Source of the DNA: Paludibacter sp. 47-17
GTDB lineage: Bacteria > Bacteroidota > Bacteroidia > Bacteroidales > Paludibacteraceae
Reading direction: 5' to 3'
Length of the DNA: 64,000 bases
Assembly: GCA_001898935.1 (NCBI GenBank)
Contig: MKVT01000008.1
Location: forward strand, 124,001 to 188,000
A program made the translations under genes and the position numbers. The notes beneath the pieces were generated by a model that was not told the origin of the DNA, searched no databases, and saw nothing but the letters and a program-made list of their open reading frames with translations. How positions within the stretch are numbered: position 1 is the stretch's first letter; the number at the start of each line of letters is the position of its first letter. Shown one piece after another: positions 57,501 through 64,000 of this stretch.

Positions 57501-57740
57501 TCGCCGCTGGATGTGTTAAGTACTACTTTCCTGAAACTGCGTGAAATGTCGGTTAGCTATCGGTTCCCAACAACTCTTGCCTCAAAAATTGCAGCCAACA
57601 ATATTTCAGTTTCGGCAGTCGGACAAAATATTTTCATGTGGGCCAGGGATTTTAAATATTCCGACCCTGATGGAGGTTCTGAAAACTTTGTCGATCCCTC
57701 GCAGCGTTACGTGGGTGTGAATCTGAAAGTCGAATTTTAA
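54585..57740 (+). CDS. SusC-family TonB-linked transporter of the GH16/GH31 locus
   Basis: About 1051 residues. Signal peptide (FLLVLTALLAVGPLMAQQ), carboxypeptidase-like domain (LTVKGQVKDQAGEPLTGVSV), plug (ALGYSVQAVKGDG, LLRGESPLLVIDGV, VLKGATASALYGSRGGSGAI) and a beta-barrel ending VGVNLKVEF. The promoter at 54502-54534 places the start at 54585 or at the ATG two codons later (54591, MNKLVKK). It is first in an operon with SusD, a phosphoesterase-GH16 fusion and GH31, so it probably imports a beta-1,3-type gluco-oligosaccharide. Its plug resembles that of the 6863-10066 SusC, which also pairs with a SusD-like 2 protein. Confidence 0.93.
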   Translation: MCMNKLVKKMSFSLGCRCRTFLLVLTALLAVGPLMAQQLTVKGQVKDQAGEPLTGVSVTVQGSRAGTVTDLNGVFTIQARANDVLRFSFVGMTTRTITVTNASPLTVVLSEDTKVLGDVVVTALGIKREEKALGYSVQAVKGDGLQTVKGVDVATSLTGKVSGLLIRNSTEFVAEPTVLLRGESPLLVIDGVPYGNMSLRDVPSDDIESINVLKGATASALYGSRGGSGAIMVSTKKGSGRKGLSVSINSGTMLTAGYLAIPELQSVYGRALKTNTDGTLEYVRSGDGSWGAPLEGQMVKQWDPLAKTMTMMPYLPVGKDNFANFLEQGYILNNNINVVQQGESGSFRSSATWVKNKGQYPNSMYDKLTYSIGGEMKFEKFTLSSSLTYNKQTTPNKGFSGYTAYDPMYNLLIWSAPDWDVRQYKDYWLVPNEVQNSSYTAGNNNPYFDRYERTHSMDKDILNGTVSLTYDFTGWLKATLRSGYDTYSNRQEVRVSKGSFQGAGNATMIPNGTEVWGESQKGSYNIGLSRGYSTNTDLIVTAEQKLADFQFDGFVGASMYYNQDEGIEARTRGGISIPAFYSLKASVDPVVTASNIYRRQVNSVFGRVGISWKSMAYAEATLRNDWVSTLPSTTRSYAYPSYSGSFIVSELLPGLHWLSLWKVRGSWVNTKAPAGIYTINSVFSIANNVWGTLSSATLPTTIRGADVLPESSDTYEIGTNVNLFANRVSVDLTYYNKRMYDFIRSAGVSPASGYSNNFINTDEEISRKGVEITLNVTPVATKDMRWDLSFNWSKYARYYTQIDPVYSTDRPWVKVGERADHYVLRDYLKDPQGNVIHNNGIPQYAAYDSRYGYADPDWIWGFNTSYRYKNWQFAVSFDGRVGGLTQSTTEMYMWRSGGHPGSVVPERYLDATVPNSKNYLGDGVKVVSGTATYDTYGNILTDNRVFAPNDVKVTYKSYIEAVHKGTAWGGAPSPLDVLSTTFLKLREMSVSYRFPTTLASKIAANNISVSAVGQNIFMWARDFKYSDPDGGSENFVDPSQRYVGVNLKVEF

Positions 57741-57766
57741 TTCATAACTTTTAAATAAACTATCGT

Positions 57767-59296
57767 ATGAAACAAATTCAATATAAATTTTTATCGGTAT
57801 TGATGCTCATTGCCGTTCTGGTAAGCAGTTGCGAAAATTTTGAGGATATCAATACCAATCCGGATTCGATCACCGAAGCATCGGCTTCGATGGTGGCCAC
57901 CGGCGTAATACTTCGGAACATCAAGTTTAACGGAAGAGATGCACATGCTTATTTGCAGCCTAATGCGTTGGCGAAATACCTTGGCTATGCCAATCAGGCT
58001 CAAATGCCATCGCAATACAACGAATTCGGAAACGGCAGCTTCGGCGATATGACCTTGCTTCCTAATATCGAAAAAATGATTCAATATGCTAAAGGGAGTG
58101 TGATGGAAGATTCGTACCTCGGGCTGGCCAAGTTTTCTCGTGCCTGGATGTTCTATCGGCTTACCATGCAGATGGGCGATATTCCTTATTCGGCTACCAA
58201 TAAAGGTCTCGAGGGAGATTACCGTCCGAAGTACGACACTCAGAAAGATGTTCTTGTCGGTATTCTGAATGAATTGAAAGAGGCCGATCGGTATTTTGCA
58301 AAAGGGGTGGCCTTTACAGGCGATCCTACTCCCTACAACGGCGATCCTGCCAAATGGCGCAGGGCCACCAATGCGTTTGCCCTGAAAGTGCTGATGAGTA
58401 TGAGTAAAAAAGCCCTGGATGCATCGCTTAATATTCCCGGCCGTTTTGCCGAAATTGTGAATTCGGGACAACTGCTGCAAGCCACTACCGGCTTCCTTGG
58501 GTTAGAGTACTCCAGTGTCAATATGCACCCCGTATCGGGCACCAACGATCTGTTTACCAGCCGTACCCCCATTAGCTCGTTGTTGATCGATCATTTGAAG
58601 TCGCTCAACGATCGTCGCCTGTATTACGTTGCCGATCCTTCGGTAGCTCAGCTGGCTGCCGGTAAAGCCGAAGGCGATATGGATGCGTACATCGGAGTGG
58701 ATGTTTCGATCGATTATGCAACCATGACCGCCGAACATTTACAAGGTAAATATTCGCTTATCAACTCGCGTTACCTGAAAGAAGCTGCATCGGAACCCCG
58801 CATGATGATTACGTATGCCGAACAGCAATTGATTCTGGCCGAAGCCCGGATACTGGGCTGGATTACTGTGGGCACTCCAAAAGACTATTATGAATCGGGT
58901 GTGAAAGCCGCATTGGCTGCGATGATGGCTACCAAAGCATCGTATGCTCACGGCAAAGCAATCGACCAGGCCTATATCGACGGGTATTTTACAGGCGAAG
59001 CTGCTTTCAAAGCTAATCAGGCCGATCAGTTGAAACAAATCTGGTTGCAGCGGTATATTCTGAACTTTATGCAAGATGCTGAATTCAGTTATTTTGAATA
59101 CCGAAGAACTGCTTATCCGGAGTTTCCGATCAACCCGGCCACCAACCTGAATATGGACAATAAAAATGCGATTCCGGTGCGTTGGTTGTATCCTTCCAGC
59201 GAAACCAACTACAATAGAGAGAACCTGATTGAGGCGCTTAATCGTCAGTTTGAAGGTTACGATGAGGTAAATAAAGTGATGTGGCTGCTGAAATAA
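57767..59296 (+). CDS. SusD-like 2 family outer-membrane lipoprotein
   Basis: A 509-residue lipoprotein (MKQIQYKFLSVLMLIAVLVSSC, lipid Cys C22) with ENFEDINTNPDS right after the signal, the mark of the PF12771 SusD-like group. Conserved segments: LGLAKFSRAWMFYRLTMQMGDIPYSATNKG near 124-153, RRATNAFALKVLMSMSKK near 202 and RYILNFMQDAEFSYFEYRRTAYPEFPI near 427-453. It caps the SusC transporter 26 bp upstream. A hairpin follows before the enzyme genes. Confidence 0.92.
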   Translation: MKQIQYKFLSVLMLIAVLVSSCENFEDINTNPDSITEASASMVATGVILRNIKFNGRDAHAYLQPNALAKYLGYANQAQMPSQYNEFGNGSFGDMTLLPNIEKMIQYAKGSVMEDSYLGLAKFSRAWMFYRLTMQMGDIPYSATNKGLEGDYRPKYDTQKDVLVGILNELKEADRYFAKGVAFTGDPTPYNGDPAKWRRATNAFALKVLMSMSKKALDASLNIPGRFAEIVNSGQLLQATTGFLGLEYSSVNMHPVSGTNDLFTSRTPISSLLIDHLKSLNDRRLYYVADPSVAQLAAGKAEGDMDAYIGVDVSIDYATMTAEHLQGKYSLINSRYLKEAASEPRMMITYAEQQLILAEARILGWITVGTPKDYYESGVKAALAAMMATKASYAHGKAIDQAYIDGYFTGEAAFKANQADQLKQIWLQRYILNFMQDAEFSYFEYRRTAYPEFPINPATNLNMDNKNAIPVRWLYPSSETNYNRENLIEALNRQFEGYDEVNKVMWLLK

Positions 59297-59323
59297 TAGC
59301 AGCAGGTTAACGTTGTGTGTACT

Positions 59324-59373
59324 ACAGCCGTCTTCTGGTGTCGGGAAAAGAACGAAGAAAGGAGGACGGCTGT
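59324..59373 (+). terminator. Hairpin between susD and the fusion-enzyme gene
   Basis: ACAGCCGTC (59324-59332) pairs with GACGGCTGT (59365-59373), followed by AATTTT. It may be a partial terminator or a processing element inside the operon. The next ATG is at 59400. Confidence 0.5.
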
Positions 59374-59399
59374 AATTTTCTAACATTAAAAGGACGAGT

Positions 59400-61613
59400 A
59401 TGAAGACAAGAAATGAATTGTTAGTGCTATTAATAACCGGCATCCTGTTGCCGTCGTTTAGTAGTGCACAAATTGAGGTTACCGGAAAAATACATGTTGC
59501 CGGTCGTGGTATTGCCGATGTGGAGGTGACCGACGGTGTGAATATCGCCATCACCGATAGTAAAGGACGTTATAAATTGCTGGTGACCGACCCCCTGAGC
59601 GATCTTGTGTATTATTCGCTCCCGTCGGGGTATCAGTCGCCGGTAGTCGATGGCGTGCCGGTTTTCTATCGCAACCTGAATACGCAGGCCAAAAGGCAAA
59701 AAATTGATTTTGAGTTGATACCTGCTCAAGGCGATCAGCATCGGCATGCCTTTGTTGTGTGGGCCGATCCGCAAGTGCTGGATAGGGAGGAACTGGAGCA
59801 GTTGAAGGAAGTTGCTGCCGATGTGAAGTCGACAGTCGATGACCTGAAGCAACAAATGCCGGTACATGCCATTGCGGTTGGCGATCTGGTATTCGACCGG
59901 CTGAATCTTTTTGAGCCCTATAAAAAGGTGGTTGCAGCCATGGAGTTGCCTTTTTATCAGGTGATTGGAAACCATGATCTCGATTTGAATAATCGGTCGG
60001 ACGAACGGTCGTCCGACACCTATCGTTCGCATTTTGGGCCGGAATACTATTCGTTTAATGTAGGGAAAATTCATTATGTAGTGTTGAAAGATGTGTTTTA
60101 TTATGGTTTTTCGTACCGGTATATGGGCTATATCAACGAGCGTCAGCTGAGTTGGCTCGAAAAAGATCTGGCCAGGGTGCAAAAAGGCTCTACGGTGGTG
60201 GTGGCGCTGCATATTCCTACGTATTACGGGGAGTCGGAAAAGCTTCAGGGACCGGTCGGTAACCTGGTCGACCGGGTTATTAACAATGAAGCGCTGTATA
60301 AAATTCTGGCGCCTTATACTACCCACATCATGGCCGGACATAGTCACAAACAATGGAATAAAATAATTTCGCCCCGTGTTTTCGAACATGTACATGCTGC
60401 GGCCAGCGGGGCCTGGTGGCAGGGCGATATCTGTATCGACGGAACACCCAAAGCCTATACAGTGTATACAGTCAACGGCGATTCGCTGCAGTGGGAATTG
60501 CGCACCTTCAAGGGTGATTCCGACGATCAGTTTAAAGTGTATCATCCGGGTGCAGAGCCTGCGTATCCCCATTCTATCCTGGCCAATGTGTATAATTACG
60601 ATCCGGCCTGGAAGGTCGAATGGTTGGAAGATGGTATGGTGAAAGGGGAGATGAATCCGTACTGGGGCATCGATCCGTTGGCAAGAGCAATCTATGCCCC
60701 GGGTAAGAATAAGAAACACAGTTGGTTGAGTGCCAGCGCTACCGGCCATCTGTTTCAGGCTGTTCCGTTGAACAGGTATGCTCAGCTGAGTGTTCGTGTT
60801 ACCGACCGTTTCGGAAGGGTGATCACTAAACCGGTGCCTCCCCCGTCGGTTGCAACCCATCAGGCTGTGACTCCGGCCGGAAAATGGAAGCTGGTTTGGC
60901 ACGACGAGTTTGACTATACAGGCTTACCCGACTCAACCCGCTGGAGCTACGATACTGCCGGTAATACGACCCGCTGGGGTAACAACGAACTCCAGCATTA
61001 TACTGCTTTCGATACGGCTAATGTATTGGTGAAGGATGGTAAGATGACGATTAGTGCCCGGATTCAAGAAAAGGAAGGCAAGCAATTCACCTCGGCCCGG
61101 ATGATTACCAGAAACAAGGGCGATTGGAAATACGGAAGGTTCGAAATCCGGGCAAAAGTACCTCGTGGTAAAGGTACCTGGCCGGCCATCTGGATGCTTC
61201 CTACCGATTGGGAATATGGAAGTTGGCCCGCCAGCGGCGAAATCGATATCATGGAATATGTGGGCTACGAGCCTGACACTATTTACGGCTCGGCACATAC
61301 TAAAACGTATAATCATACCATCGGGACTCAAAAAACGGCTGGATTATTTGTGAAAGATCCGCATCTGAATTATTATGTATATGCGCTGGAATGGGATGAG
61401 AAGGAATACCGGATTTTCGTGGACGATACACATTATTTTACCTTTAAAAACGAGGGCTCGGGCTTCGCCGTTTATCCTTTTGACAAACGCTTTCACTTGC
61501 TGATTAATCTAGCAATAGGAGGAAACTGGGGTGGAAAATACGGAATCGATAGGTCGTTGTTTCCTCATCAGTTATCGGTGGATTACGTGCGGGTGTATGA
61601 ATTTAACGACTGA
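59400..61613 (+). CDS. Calcineurin-like phosphoesterase fused to GH16 laminarinase-type domain
   Basis: A single 737-residue exported protein (signal about 1-23, LLPSFSSAQ). Residues 25-100 are an Ig/CarboxypepD-like N-domain; about 115-330 a metallophosphoesterase with its motifs intact: VVWADPQV, GDLVFD, GNHD, ALHIPTYY and GHSH. A C-terminal phosphoesterase beta-domain follows to about 480. Residues about 493-737 are a complete GH16 domain (KLVWHDEFDYTG, FEIRAKVPRGKGTWPAIWML) with nucleophile E614, D616 and acid/base E619 in GEIDIMEYVG, the beta-bulge form of endo-beta-1,3-glucanases. No frameshift or stop separates the halves. It could remove phosphate-ester groups and cut the same beta-glucan; that is inference. 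It lies in a SusCD operon, 10 bp before the GH31 gene. Confidence 0.9.
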   Translation: MKTRNELLVLLITGILLPSFSSAQIEVTGKIHVAGRGIADVEVTDGVNIAITDSKGRYKLLVTDPLSDLVYYSLPSGYQSPVVDGVPVFYRNLNTQAKRQKIDFELIPAQGDQHRHAFVVWADPQVLDREELEQLKEVAADVKSTVDDLKQQMPVHAIAVGDLVFDRLNLFEPYKKVVAAMELPFYQVIGNHDLDLNNRSDERSSDTYRSHFGPEYYSFNVGKIHYVVLKDVFYYGFSYRYMGYINERQLSWLEKDLARVQKGSTVVVALHIPTYYGESEKLQGPVGNLVDRVINNEALYKILAPYTTHIMAGHSHKQWNKIISPRVFEHVHAAASGAWWQGDICIDGTPKAYTVYTVNGDSLQWELRTFKGDSDDQFKVYHPGAEPAYPHSILANVYNYDPAWKVEWLEDGMVKGEMNPYWGIDPLARAIYAPGKNKKHSWLSASATGHLFQAVPLNRYAQLSVRVTDRFGRVITKPVPPPSVATHQAVTPAGKWKLVWHDEFDYTGLPDSTRWSYDTAGNTTRWGNNELQHYTAFDTANVLVKDGKMTISARIQEKEGKQFTSARMITRNKGDWKYGRFEIRAKVPRGKGTWPAIWMLPTDWEYGSWPASGEIDIMEYVGYEPDTIYGSAHTKTYNHTIGTQKTAGLFVKDPHLNYYVYALEWDEKEYRIFVDDTHYFTFKNEGSGFAVYPFDKRFHLLINLAIGGNWGGKYGIDRSLFPHQLSVDYVRVYEFND

Positions 61614-61623
61614 TTGGCTGGTT

Positions 61624-63396
61624 ATGAAACATCATTTTCCACTGATTTTTTTTGGATTGATTTTGATCGTTGCATGCCGACCGGCATTACCGCTTCACCA
61701 GTTTCCTGCTACGGCCGATACAAATGTAGTATTGCCGCCCTCCTGGGCTTTCGGGTTGATGTATGGCTCATACGCCAATCAAGAACAAAGCATCGGGCTG
61801 GTCCGGCAGCTGATCGGGAGGGATTATCCGATAGATGCATTCTGGACCGATTCATGGATCTGGGATTGGAAAAATCAGGGACGTGGTCCGGCAAAGTACA
61901 TCGATTTCATTGCCGATACGCTGTCGTATCCCGATATGCACGGTTTCTGGACGGGTTACCTGCAGAAAAACTCGATCAAAGCGGGTATGTGGGTGTGGGA
62001 TTGCATTCAAAAAACGGGCAATGAAAAGGATTTTGAGGATTTTAAAGCCCGAGGTTTTTTTCGTGATGAGTTTATACATACAACAGGTTGGCACAACGGC
62101 AGTATGACTACTGTCATCGGCGATCGGGGCGAGCCGGTGAAAGGCACGCTTACCGGAAATATCGATTTCGAAAACCCGGAAGCGGTAAGGTATTTCAAGC
62201 AACGGATGAAGCACTTCTTCGATCAGGGGGTCGATTTTATAAAATTAGATAAAACCGATGCCATCCCGGTAGCGAAAGCAATGTTCGAAATGAGCCGGGA
62301 GCTGGGTAAAGAGTCGGAGGGAAGAGGTTTTGTACTTACGCACAGTCATGGGGTTGAAAAGGAAGAGTATAAGCGTTATCCCGGGAAATGGACCGATGAT
62401 ACACGCTCCGATTGGTCGGTGGGTCATTCAGGACGAGCATTTTCTCCCTGGTTGCCCCGGGTCGCTTTTCAGGAAAATATTGCGATGTATACTGATACTG
62501 CCCGTCATTTTTGGAAAATCCCGTTTTTAGCAAATGATATGGGAGGCTTTGCCCTCAGTAATGATGGATACGTGGATGAGGAGTTGTATATACGGTGGAC
62601 GCAGTTTGCGATGTTTGTACCACTGACTACGGTTTTTTCGCAGCCCGAAAATCCGACCGGGAATATGGCTTATAAGGTTTCATCGCGCGCCGATAGCGTT
62701 TTCAGAGCATATGCTCAACTTAAACTCCGGATGTTTCCTTATATTTATTCGTATGCCCATCGGTCGCGTTGGGACGGCGTAAATACCATTCGCCCCATAC
62801 CGGGTTATCTGTATCAATATCTTTTTGGAAACGAATTGTTGGTAGCTCCTGTATGTGAACAGGGAACGATGACGAAAAACGTATTTCTTCCGGCAGGTTC
62901 CGCTTGGTACGATTGGCGAACCGGTGAACGGTACGAAGGTGGCCAAACCGTTACAGTGGCTGCTCCGCTCCGCGAAATACCGGTGCTGGCAAGAGCCGGG
63001 GCTATGATTCCTATGCGTAACTATGCCCGCTCGGTGGAGCTGGGTTCCAACGATACCATAAACCTTCATGTATTTGCAGGCGATGCGGGTGAGTTTGTGC
63101 TGTACGAGGACGATGGTCAAAGTAACGATTACCTGGCCGGTCACTATTCTACGACCTGTTTTCGTTTGAACTCGAACGCTGATGGTTACGAAATCGTGAT
63201 TGAGCCGGTACAGGGCGCTTACCGCTCGATGCGGGAGGCTACCGTTTATCAGTTAATTGTTCATGGAGATCAACAGTTGCATCAAATACAGATACAGGGT
63301 AGCGCACTTCATTTTGTAAAAATGAACGGGCACCTGAAAACCGGTTATTTCAAAAAGTTGAACGACCGGAAAATGGTGATTTCTCTTCTCCGGTAA
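61624..63396 (+). CDS. GH31 lipoprotein lacking the usual N-terminal domain
   Basis: A 590-residue GH31 enzyme. The lipoprotein signal MKHHFPLIFFGLILIVAC (lipid Cys C18) fixes the ATG at 61624. The barrel begins almost at once (PSWAFGLMYGSYANQE near 40), so the N-terminal beta-sandwich of about 200 residues found in most GH31 enzymes is missing. The nucleophile is D209 (FIKLDKTDA) and the acid/base D259 (GKWTDDTRSDW, matching the family's WxGD). C-terminal beta-domains follow (PVCEQGTMTKNVFLPAG, GEFVLYEDDGQSNDY). GH31 members are mostly alpha-glucosidases or alpha-xylosidases, so it may remove alpha-linked side groups from the glucan attacked by the GH16 enzyme. Exact substrate unknown. Confidence 0.88.
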   Translation: MKHHFPLIFFGLILIVACRPALPLHQFPATADTNVVLPPSWAFGLMYGSYANQEQSIGLVRQLIGRDYPIDAFWTDSWIWDWKNQGRGPAKYIDFIADTLSYPDMHGFWTGYLQKNSIKAGMWVWDCIQKTGNEKDFEDFKARGFFRDEFIHTTGWHNGSMTTVIGDRGEPVKGTLTGNIDFENPEAVRYFKQRMKHFFDQGVDFIKLDKTDAIPVAKAMFEMSRELGKESEGRGFVLTHSHGVEKEEYKRYPGKWTDDTRSDWSVGHSGRAFSPWLPRVAFQENIAMYTDTARHFWKIPFLANDMGGFALSNDGYVDEELYIRWTQFAMFVPLTTVFSQPENPTGNMAYKVSSRADSVFRAYAQLKLRMFPYIYSYAHRSRWDGVNTIRPIPGYLYQYLFGNELLVAPVCEQGTMTKNVFLPAGSAWYDWRTGERYEGGQTVTVAAPLREIPVLARAGAMIPMRNYARSVELGSNDTINLHVFAGDAGEFVLYEDDGQSNDYLAGHYSTTCFRLNSNADGYEIVIEPVQGAYRSMREATVYQLIVHGDQQLHQIQIQGSALHFVKMNGHLKTGYFKKLNDRKMVISLLR

Positions 63397-63420
63397 AAAT
63401 AATCCACCTTTTGTGAAGCG

Positions 63421-63453
63421 AACCCCGAGGTTTGGATAACAAACGTTGGGGTT
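63421..63453. terminator. Hairpin between convergent GH31 and kinase genes
   Basis: AACCCCGAGGTTTG (63421-63434) and CAAACGTTGGGGTT (63440-63453) pair over 14 bp with two mismatches and a 5-nt loop. Its position between tail-to-tail genes suggests a shared terminator, though T-runs are short on both strands. Confidence 0.55.
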
Positions 63454-64000
63454 TATGCATGAAAAGCAGCCAGGCCTTCGATCGGGTTTTGTTGGATAGT
63501 TGCTATCTCCAGTTGGTGCTCCGAAGCTACGATTTCAAGTACGTCTTTGAAATGCCAGGCGATAGAGCCGATAAAGCCGATCGGCAGCTCCGGGCTATCG
63601 TATTGTTTGATATTCCGTACAATGAAACTATCGAAAGCATCGTATACCAGATTGAATAAGGAGGGTTCTTCGATATGAGCCGACAAAAAGGGCGTAAACG
63701 AAGCCAGGAAGCGGTTGGGGAACGGTTGTTTGTATACCCGGTCCAGAATCATGGCTGGTGTGAGTTCGTATTCGTCGAGGAACTTCTCACGCAACCACTC
63801 AGGAAGCTGGTTTTTAAGGCAATCGCCAATAAACAATTTGCCCAGCACGGCTCCGCTTCCTTCGTCGCCCAGAATAAAGCCAAGTGGTGAAACGTTTTTG
63901 ACGATTTCTTTTCCGTTGTATTCACACGAATTGGAGCCCGTACCCAAAATGCAGGCAATACCGCTTTCATGGTTAAACAGGCCGCGGGCCGCTCCCAGCA
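63453..64000 (-). CDS. BadF/GlcNAc-kinase-like sugar kinase, 5' end cut by window
   Basis: At least 182 C-terminal residues of an ASKHA-fold kinase of the BadF/BadG (N-acetylglucosamine kinase-like) family; the frame is open to the right edge. Visible motifs: GIACILGTGSNSC (phosphate 2 loop), VSPLGFILGDEGSGAVLGK (typical GDEGSG of this family), then FTPFLSAHIEEPSLFNL and ELPIGFIGSIAWHF near the C-terminus. It phosphorylates a sugar or amino-sugar in the cytoplasm. Convergent with the GH31 gene, so not part of that operon, though its role in sugar use fits the locus. Confidence 0.88.
   Translation of the reverse strand, partial: LGAARGLFNHESGIACILGTGSNSCEYNGKEIVKNVSPLGFILGDEGSGAVLGKLFIGDCLKNQLPEWLREKFLDEYELTPAMILDRVYKQPFPNRFLASFTPFLSAHIEEPSLFNLVYDAFDSFIVRNIKQYDSPELPIGFIGSIAWHFKDVLEIVASEHQLEIATIQQNPIEGLAAFHA

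Noticed and set aside
59430-60902. 490-aa minus-strand open frame opposite the phosphoesterase-GH16 gene
   Set aside because: Covered by a gene with intact motifs on the other strand; its own sequence is His/Ile/Arg-rich and shows no domain.

Overview
The window is chromosomal DNA of a Bacteroidota bacterium, most likely order Bacteroidales. The signs are four SusC/SusD outer-membrane pairs, SPII lipoprotein signals on many glycan enzymes, a SusR-like membrane regulator, Bacteroidota-type promoters (TTTG, about 20 bp, TAnnTTTG) and two proteins with type IX secretion (T9SS) sorting tails. The T9SS tails argue against Bacteroides itself and suit a Paludibacter-, Dysgonomonas- or Porphyromonas-like relative. 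No tRNA, rRNA, CRISPR array, insertion sequence or phage gene was seen.

Layout. 1-542: 3' end of a GH127-type beta-L-arabinofuranosidase. 628-3866: a DUF1800/DUF1501 pair, the second with a T9SS tail. 3878-10066 (minus): SusC, SusD and a TlpA-like lipoprotein, substrate unknown. 10485-11042: an unrecognised conserved-looking protein. 11159-15789: an activase, trans-4-hydroxy-L-proline dehydratase (HypD) and an Xaa-Pro aminopeptidase, which together read as use of hydroxyproline-containing (collagen-type) peptides. 15896-17410: a radical-SAM aminomutase whose substrate-binding residues are not those of lysine 2,3-aminomutase. 17391-18757 (minus): a TIGR02757 protein and a small beta-barrel-like protein. 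18974-24076: an S9 peptidase, a DUF2059-like protein and a GH13 alpha-amylase.

24104-36430 is a polysaccharide utilisation locus (PUL) ordered GH3, SusC, SusD, surface glycan-binding protein, GH30, GH30 on the minus strand. It matches the known Bacteroides beta-1,6-glucan locus. A divergent Nudix-type (NrtR/AraR-like) regulator faces it, and three similar palindromes lie in the shared promoter region. A SemiSWEET sugar transporter follows.

36795-49829 is a starch/maltodextrin system: a T9SS-exported protein with three starch-binding-like modules, SusC/SusD, a LacI-type regulator, an MFS sugar transporter, a SusA-like GH13 and a lipoprotein GH13. Two identical TGCAAACGTTTGCA operators sit exactly the same distance upstream of the promoters of the starch-binding gene and of susC. 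The second also covers the -33 element of the lacI-type gene itself.

49831-51372 is NAD(P)HX repair (NnrE-NnrD). 51369-64000 is a fourth glycan locus: SusR-like regulator, SusC, SusD, a single protein joining a calcineurin-like phosphoesterase to a GH16 laminarinase-type domain, a GH31 lipoprotein and a convergent BadF/GlcNAc-kinase-like sugar kinase cut by the window edge. The phosphoesterase-GH16 fusion is the most unusual protein seen.
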